In this document: in pieces, positions 60,128-64,000 of the stretch | How positions within the stretch are numbered: position 1 is the stretch's first letter | Layout: each line of letters begins with the position of its first letter | From: JBFHIZ01 sp963666475 | Lineage (GTDB): Bacteria > Bacillota > Clostridia > Lachnospirales > Lachnospiraceae | DNA length: 64,000 nt | Assembly (NCBI GenBank): GCA_963666475.2 | Contig: CAXXJM010000001.1 | Coordinates: 744,001-808,000, forward strand | Direction: 5' to 3' | Notes under the pieces: model-generated | Database searches by the model: none | Seen by the model: the letters and a program-made list of their open reading frames with translations, nothing else | What the model was told of the DNA's origin: nothing | Position numbers and translations under genes: made by a program

Positions 60128-62047
60128 ATGAAATTATTGTCAAAGCTTTTACTTGGAATTATTACTCTTATGATTCTATCCGGTCTTGCAATCGGAGGCA
60201 TATCATATATTAAATCTTCAAACAGCACAAATGATATTTTAATGTCAACTGTTGATACGGAGCTAAGTTTACGAGCTCAAATTATTGAAGAAAAGTTAGA
60301 AAACGCAAAAAAAATCATTACCGTATTAACGGAAGATGATCGAATTCTGTCTGCTTTGAAATCAGGCGAATATTCGACGGATACTTCTGCTGTCCTAACA
60401 GTAACTGCTTCCAATAACAAGGATCTGATCAGTTTAATTGCACTAGCTGATAGTGTAGATAATGTTGTTTTGTCAGATGCAGCAAACCCAAATGCAGTAG
60501 GTCTGAATATTAGCGATCGTGCATACTTAAAACAAGCAAAAGAAACTAAGAATATCGTAATTAGCGATATCATTATCTCACGTGCGGATGATTCGAGTAG
60601 TATAGTAATTGCTTGCCCTATCTATGATCAAGGCAAGTATCTTGGGCTATTGCTTTCCACCATTAAATTTTCAATCATTTCAGACATAGTAGATGCAGCC
60701 AAGATTTCATCAGAAGGTTATGCTTACATGATCGACATCACCGGGGATAATGTAGGTGCAATTGTTGCGCATCCAAATAAAGATTATATTTTAAATGAAC
60801 AAAATCTATATGATTTTAACGAGCCGGAACTTACCGAAACTTTGAATCAAATGTTAATTAACAAGGAAGGTGAAAGTCACTATTCATTTCAAGGAAAAAA
60901 TAAATACGTAAAATATATTCAAGTCGAGAACTGGGTTCTAGCTGTTACAGCAAACGAATCAGATTTGACAGCCGTAAGCGATTCCATCCGAAACCTTACC
61001 ATATTAATCGTCATCCTTAGTGTAGTCATTTGTGGAATCGTAGGATACTTCTTAGTCCAAGGATTTATTGTGGAACCAATTCAAATAATAGAGAATGCCA
61101 TGAAAAAAGCTAGTAATGGAGATTTGGATATCTCACTAGAAAACGAATCTAAAGACGAAATTGGTAGCCTGAGTCGTTCATTTATGTCTATGCTTGATAA
61201 TATACATCATGTAATTGAATCCATAGATACTGCGTCCAATGAAGTTACCAATGGTTCGAAACAAGTATCTGATTCCAGTCTTTCGCTCTCACAGGGTGCT
61301 ACCGAACAAGCAAGTTCCGTACAAGAACTGCTGGCTACCATGCAGGAAATTGCCGAGCAAACAAATATGAACTCAAAAACAGCAAAAGACGCTTTGAACA
61401 TCGTAGAGCTATCCATTGCTCATGCCAAAGAAGGCAATCAGCAAATGCATAATATGCTTGAAGCCATGAGTAAAATTAATGGTTCTAGTCGTGATATTTC
61501 AAAAATCATTAAAATGATTGATGATATTGCATTTCAAACGAATATTCTTGCCTTAAATGCTGCAGTAGAAGCAGCGAGAGCCGGACAGCATGGAAAAGGG
61601 TTTGCTGTCGTAGCGGAAGAAGTTCGGAACCTTGCAGCAAGATCCTCTCAAGCAGCAAAAGAAACTACTACTTTAATTGATGAATCTGAAAACGACGTTA
61701 AAATTGGCATGTCACTAGCAGAAGCTACTACGACTTCATTAGAACTCATTGTAGCAAACATTATTGAAACAGAAAGTATGATGAAGAAAATTGTATCTGC
61801 GTCTGAGAGTCAGGCAATCAATGTTTCTCATACGAACATCGGTCTTTCTGAAATCTCTGAAGTTGTTCAAACCACCAGTGCAACAGCACAAGAAACTGCA
61901 GCTGCGAGTGAAGAATTATTAGGTCAAGCCGATCTATTAAAAGAACAAGTAAAAACATTTCATTTAAGAACAACGAAATACAAAGCACTATCTTCCACAT
62001 CTTCCCCTCTTCCAAAACTGCGGGAGATCAATTTTGAACTTTCTTAG
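60128..62047 (+). CDS. Methyl-accepting chemotaxis protein with Cache sensor
   Basis: 639 aa; start at 60128 has AGGAGG 6 nt upstream. TM1 (LLLGIITLMILSGLAIGGIS), Cache-type periplasmic domain (ISDRAYLKQAKETKNIVISD; DPNKDYILN-type AHPNKDYILN), TM2 (LTILIVILSVVICGIVGYFL), HAMP (about residues 318-370), signaling tip NILALNAAVEAARAGQHGKG and VAEEVRNLAARSSQAAKETT. Unrelated in sensor sequence to the riboswitch-controlled receptor, so it detects another ligand. Confidence 0.95.
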   Translation: MKLLSKLLLGIITLMILSGLAIGGISYIKSSNSTNDILMSTVDTELSLRAQIIEEKLENAKKIITVLTEDDRILSALKSGEYSTDTSAVLTVTASNNKDLISLIALADSVDNVVLSDAANPNAVGLNISDRAYLKQAKETKNIVISDIIISRADDSSSIVIACPIYDQGKYLGLLLSTIKFSIISDIVDAAKISSEGYAYMIDITGDNVGAIVAHPNKDYILNEQNLYDFNEPELTETLNQMLINKEGESHYSFQGKNKYVKYIQVENWVLAVTANESDLTAVSDSIRNLTILIVILSVVICGIVGYFLVQGFIVEPIQIIENAMKKASNGDLDISLENESKDEIGSLSRSFMSMLDNIHHVIESIDTASNEVTNGSKQVSDSSLSLSQGATEQASSVQELLATMQEIAEQTNMNSKTAKDALNIVELSIAHAKEGNQQMHNMLEAMSKINGSSRDISKIIKMIDDIAFQTNILALNAAVEAARAGQHGKGFAVVAEEVRNLAARSSQAAKETTTLIDESENDVKIGMSLAEATTTSLELIVANIIETESMMKKIVSASESQAINVSHTNIGLSEISEVVQTTSATAQETAAASEELLGQADLLKEQVKTFHLRTTKYKALSSTSSPLPKLREINFELS

Positions 62048-62051
62048 ATAT

Positions 62052-62089
62052 AAAAATGCTCATCAGACACCATCTGATGAGCATTTTTT
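62052..62089. terminator. Bidirectional terminator
   Basis: Perfect 13-bp stem AATGCTCATCAGA / TCTGATGAGCATT with A and T runs; separates the chemoreceptor and lipoprotein genes, which converge. Confidence 0.9.
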
Positions 62090-62108
62090 ATGATACGATA
62101 TTCAATTA

Positions 62109-63086
62109 TTAATTCAATTTCAAATGGGCAAAATCCCAAATTTCTAGTTTTCCAAGAGGAACAAAATATAATTCCAATTCTTTGGACTCTGGATTCTTCA
62201 AAACAAAAGTGACTTCAACTTCTTGATCTCCTCCAGCAGGAATATAACATAAAAGATCTGAATTTACAGAATAATGCATTTTACATTCTTTTCCCTGTTC
62301 ATCAACCACTCGAAAAGGAATTTCATAAGTAGATGATTCTTCACTTCCTTTATTCTGAACAAGCATTTTGACTGTTAACAGCGTCTGATCCTCTTCAACC
62401 GTTGTATAAGCGTCATTTACAGTATAAGAAAGTTGTTCATCATCAAATTCGGTTCCAAATCCATTTCCATTTGTTCCGGAGATATATTCGCTTTGATCAT
62501 TCACAGAATCTACACCAAAAGTCAGGACAGCCATGTCATCGCTCCACAAATCTGGCGTAATTTCAAGAGTAACAAGTTCTGTATCCTGATCTACAACTAG
62601 AACATATTCTCCACATAACACTTTTCCTGGTCCGATCACTCCATCCACGGATGAATCCGTTACATTTTCAAACAACTCAATACCACTCTGTGAATCATGC
62701 TGTTCATCATAGAATGAAAAACTCATCAGCGTGCTGTTTGAGATCACGGCTTCGGAATCATTTTGAATGACCATATTCACCAATACACCTTTACAGTCCG
62801 TGTATTCACATGCATATTCCGAGGCATCAAGTGGTCTTGCGCTAAGCACTCGATAGGTGATTCCATTTAAAGATCCTTCGTAACTTGATGCTGACGTTGA
62901 AGTGTTAACCTCTTTTTCGGAATCTTCGGATTCATCACTAATTAGTTTTACTAAATCTCCGAAATCTCCCTCCGAAACTTCTACTTCCTCATTTTTCACT
63001 TCCTGGTTATTGGTTTTGGTTCCACATGCCATTGATATAAGCATAAGACAACTCACCAAAAACATAACAAACATTTTCTTTTTCAT
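62109..63086 (-). CDS. Lipoprotein with DUF4352/DUF5067-like domain
   Basis: 325 aa; start at 63086 with GAGAGGGG 5 nt upstream. Lipobox LISMACGT directs lipidation at the Cys near residue 20. An acidic linker (EVEVSEGDFGDLVKLISDES) precedes two related beta-sandwich segments (YEGSLNGITYRVLSARPLDA; LSYTVNDAYTTVEEDQTLLT), each like the DUF4352 immunoglobulin-like fold. Extracellular, membrane-anchored; ligand unknown. Confidence 0.85.
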   Translation of the reverse strand: MKKKMFVMFLVSCLMLISMACGTKTNNQEVKNEEVEVSEGDFGDLVKLISDESEDSEKEVNTSTSASSYEGSLNGITYRVLSARPLDASEYACEYTDCKGVLVNMVIQNDSEAVISNSTLMSFSFYDEQHDSQSGIELFENVTDSSVDGVIGPGKVLCGEYVLVVDQDTELVTLEITPDLWSDDMAVLTFGVDSVNDQSEYISGTNGNGFGTEFDDEQLSYTVNDAYTTVEEDQTLLTVKMLVQNKGSEESSTYEIPFRVVDEQGKECKMHYSVNSDLLCYIPAGGDQEVEVTFVLKNPESKELELYFVPLGKLEIWDFAHLKLN

Positions 63087-63258
63087 AAAGACCCCTCTCA
63101 TTTCATTGTTTGTTTATTTTTTACTTATGCATTATATCAAATACTAAATTATTTTCTACAATATTTCATTAACTTTGACCTTATGTAACAACTTCAATGA
63201 AAATTGTCACGACTGTATGCTAAATTAAAAAGAGAAAAATTACCGAAGTCACTCTGAA

Positions 63259-63810
63259 TTAAGCTTCTGCAATTTTAACAACCTTATATTCATGGTCAAC
63301 AGCTTTTAGAAATACTTCCAAAATATCTGCGACTTTCAACTTCAGACTTGAAGTATTTATACATGGGTGGCAGCCAATATACTCACTTCTTATAATATCC
63401 TCATCAATGAGCAGCCTCACGCGATTCTGGGAATCGTTCATTAACCCCATCACACTTACCGATCCAGGTGTGATATCCAAATACTTTTCCATAAATTCAG
63501 GAGGTGAAAATGACAATCTAGAACATCCAATTTGCTTAGAGACCTCTTTTGTCTTAAATTTCTTCTCTCCAGTAAGCATTAATAAATAAAATTCAGTTTT
63601 TTGTGCATTGCAAAGAAATAGATTTTTGCATATGGAAGCTGGTTCCAAGATTTCATCGATCTCTTTACATGCATCAATTGTTTCTGCAACCTCATGATCT
63701 ACCCGTTCATATTGAATCGATAATTTATCAAGCAAATCATAAGTTCTTATTTCTTTCTCCAGTCTGTCTGTAATGTCTTCCGGTCTTCCTTTGTATAATT
63801 TTAAACTCAT
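63259..63810 (-). CDS. YbaK/ProX-type aminoacyl-tRNA deacylase
   Basis: 183 aa. NLFLCNAQKTEFYLLMLTGE followed by KKFKTKEVSKQIGCSRLSFS and TPGSVSVMGLMND are the PrdX/YbaK signatures. Family members hydrolyse misacylated prolyl-tRNA in trans. I favour the ATG at 63810, which has GAAAGG upstream, over the one 21 bp earlier with no RBS, although spacing is long. The protein is close to the length of stand-alone ProX. Confidence 0.88.
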   Translation of the reverse strand: MSLKLYKGRPEDITDRLEKEIRTYDLLDKLSIQYERVDHEVAETIDACKEIDEILEPASICKNLFLCNAQKTEFYLLMLTGEKKFKTKEVSKQIGCSRLSFSPPEFMEKYLDITPGSVSVMGLMNDSQNRVRLLIDEDIIRSEYIGCHPCINTSSLKLKVADILEVFLKAVDHEYKVVKIAEA

Positions 63811-63834
63811 ATCAAATACGGTGCCTTTCATACA

Positions 63835-63865
63835 AAACGTGTGAAGGATTTATTCTCCACACGTC
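63835..63865 (-). terminator. Hairpin after partial gene
   Basis: 7-bp stem ACGTGTG / CACACGT with internal pairing and a short minus-strand T tract; 22 bp past the stop at 63887. Confidence 0.6.
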
Positions 63866-63886
63866 TCAAAACTACTTTTTTTAGAT

Positions 63887-64000
63887 TTATCTTGCAAACG
63901 AAAGCAAGTCATTTAATTTGCTTTTTTCTATATCATTATGCTTTTCTTGAAAAAAAGCTAAAAAACTTAAATCTTTTTCACTTAAAGAGGTTGGATCATT
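63887..64000 (-). CDS. 3' end of an unidentified gene, cut by window edge
   Basis: Open minus-strand frame from the window edge to a stop at 63887; the last residues read NDPTSLSEKDLSFLAFFQEK then HNDIEKSKLNDLLSFAR. Helical, charged; no recognisable domain. The hairpin downstream supports it as a real gene end. Confidence 0.55.
   Translation of the reverse strand, partial: NDPTSLSEKDLSFLAFFQEKHNDIEKSKLNDLLSFAR

Overview
The window is one contiguous chromosomal stretch of a low-GC, Gram-positive-type bacterium, most likely a Clostridia / Lachnospiraceae relative. The evidence is AT-rich codons, strong AGGAGG-type ribosome binding sites, many Rho-independent terminators, chemotaxis and cyclic-di-GMP genes, a c-di-GMP-I riboswitch and a clostridial-type gene set. 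Species assignment is not possible from the sequence alone.

Region 1 (about 0.6-31.8 kb) is an exopolysaccharide (EPS) locus interleaved with a duplicated lasso-peptide system. A first lasso module (two ABC transporters, precursor A1, cyclase C1) lies at 0.6-6.6 kb. A Wzx/Wzy-type polysaccharide operon (flippase, polymerase, pyruvyltransferase, five glycosyltransferases, nucleotidyltransferase-like protein) lies at 6.7-17.0 kb. Next come a ferredoxin, a histidine-kinase relic, an orphan response regulator with a PqqD-like RRE protein, and a Wzz / surface protein / CpsD operon (18.9-21.6 kb). A two-component pair (21.8-23.4 kb) follows. A second, nearly complete lasso module (23.4-30.2 kb) holds exporter D, RRE B1, precursors A2 and A3, cyclase C2, HPr-kinase-like K, B2 protease and a soluble histidine kinase. 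The initiating glycosyl-phosphate transferase closes the region (30.3-31.7 kb).

A promoter architecture recurs through Region 1: two TTA(C/G)-like half-sites 11 bp apart, ending exactly 26 bp upstream of a -10 box. Five clear copies precede the glycosyltransferase operon, the cpsD operon, the first response-regulator gene, the B1-exporter operon and the initiating transferase. Weaker copies precede all the lasso precursors. I infer that EPS and lasso peptides form one regulon controlled by the OmpR-family regulators encoded between them.

Region 2 (31.9-64 kb) is ordinary chromosomal backbone. It has a metallophosphoesterase, an HD-GYP c-di-GMP enzyme, adenine deaminase, a UvrD-type helicase, an M3 peptidase, a split permease and a riboswitch-controlled chemoreceptor. 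It continues with a small-alarmone-hydrolase-like HD protein, a TetR/ABC-2 exporter operon, a thioredoxin-reductase-like flavoprotein, a YolD/Y-family polymerase pair, a heavy-metal P-type ATPase with an ArsR regulator, a GGDEF-EAL sensor, a ThrE-type exporter pair, a second chemoreceptor, a lipoprotein and a YbaK-like deacylase. Notable non-coding items there are a 90-bp element present twice, a 21-bp tandem array running over a stop codon, and a fragment of a clostridial hypothetical gene.
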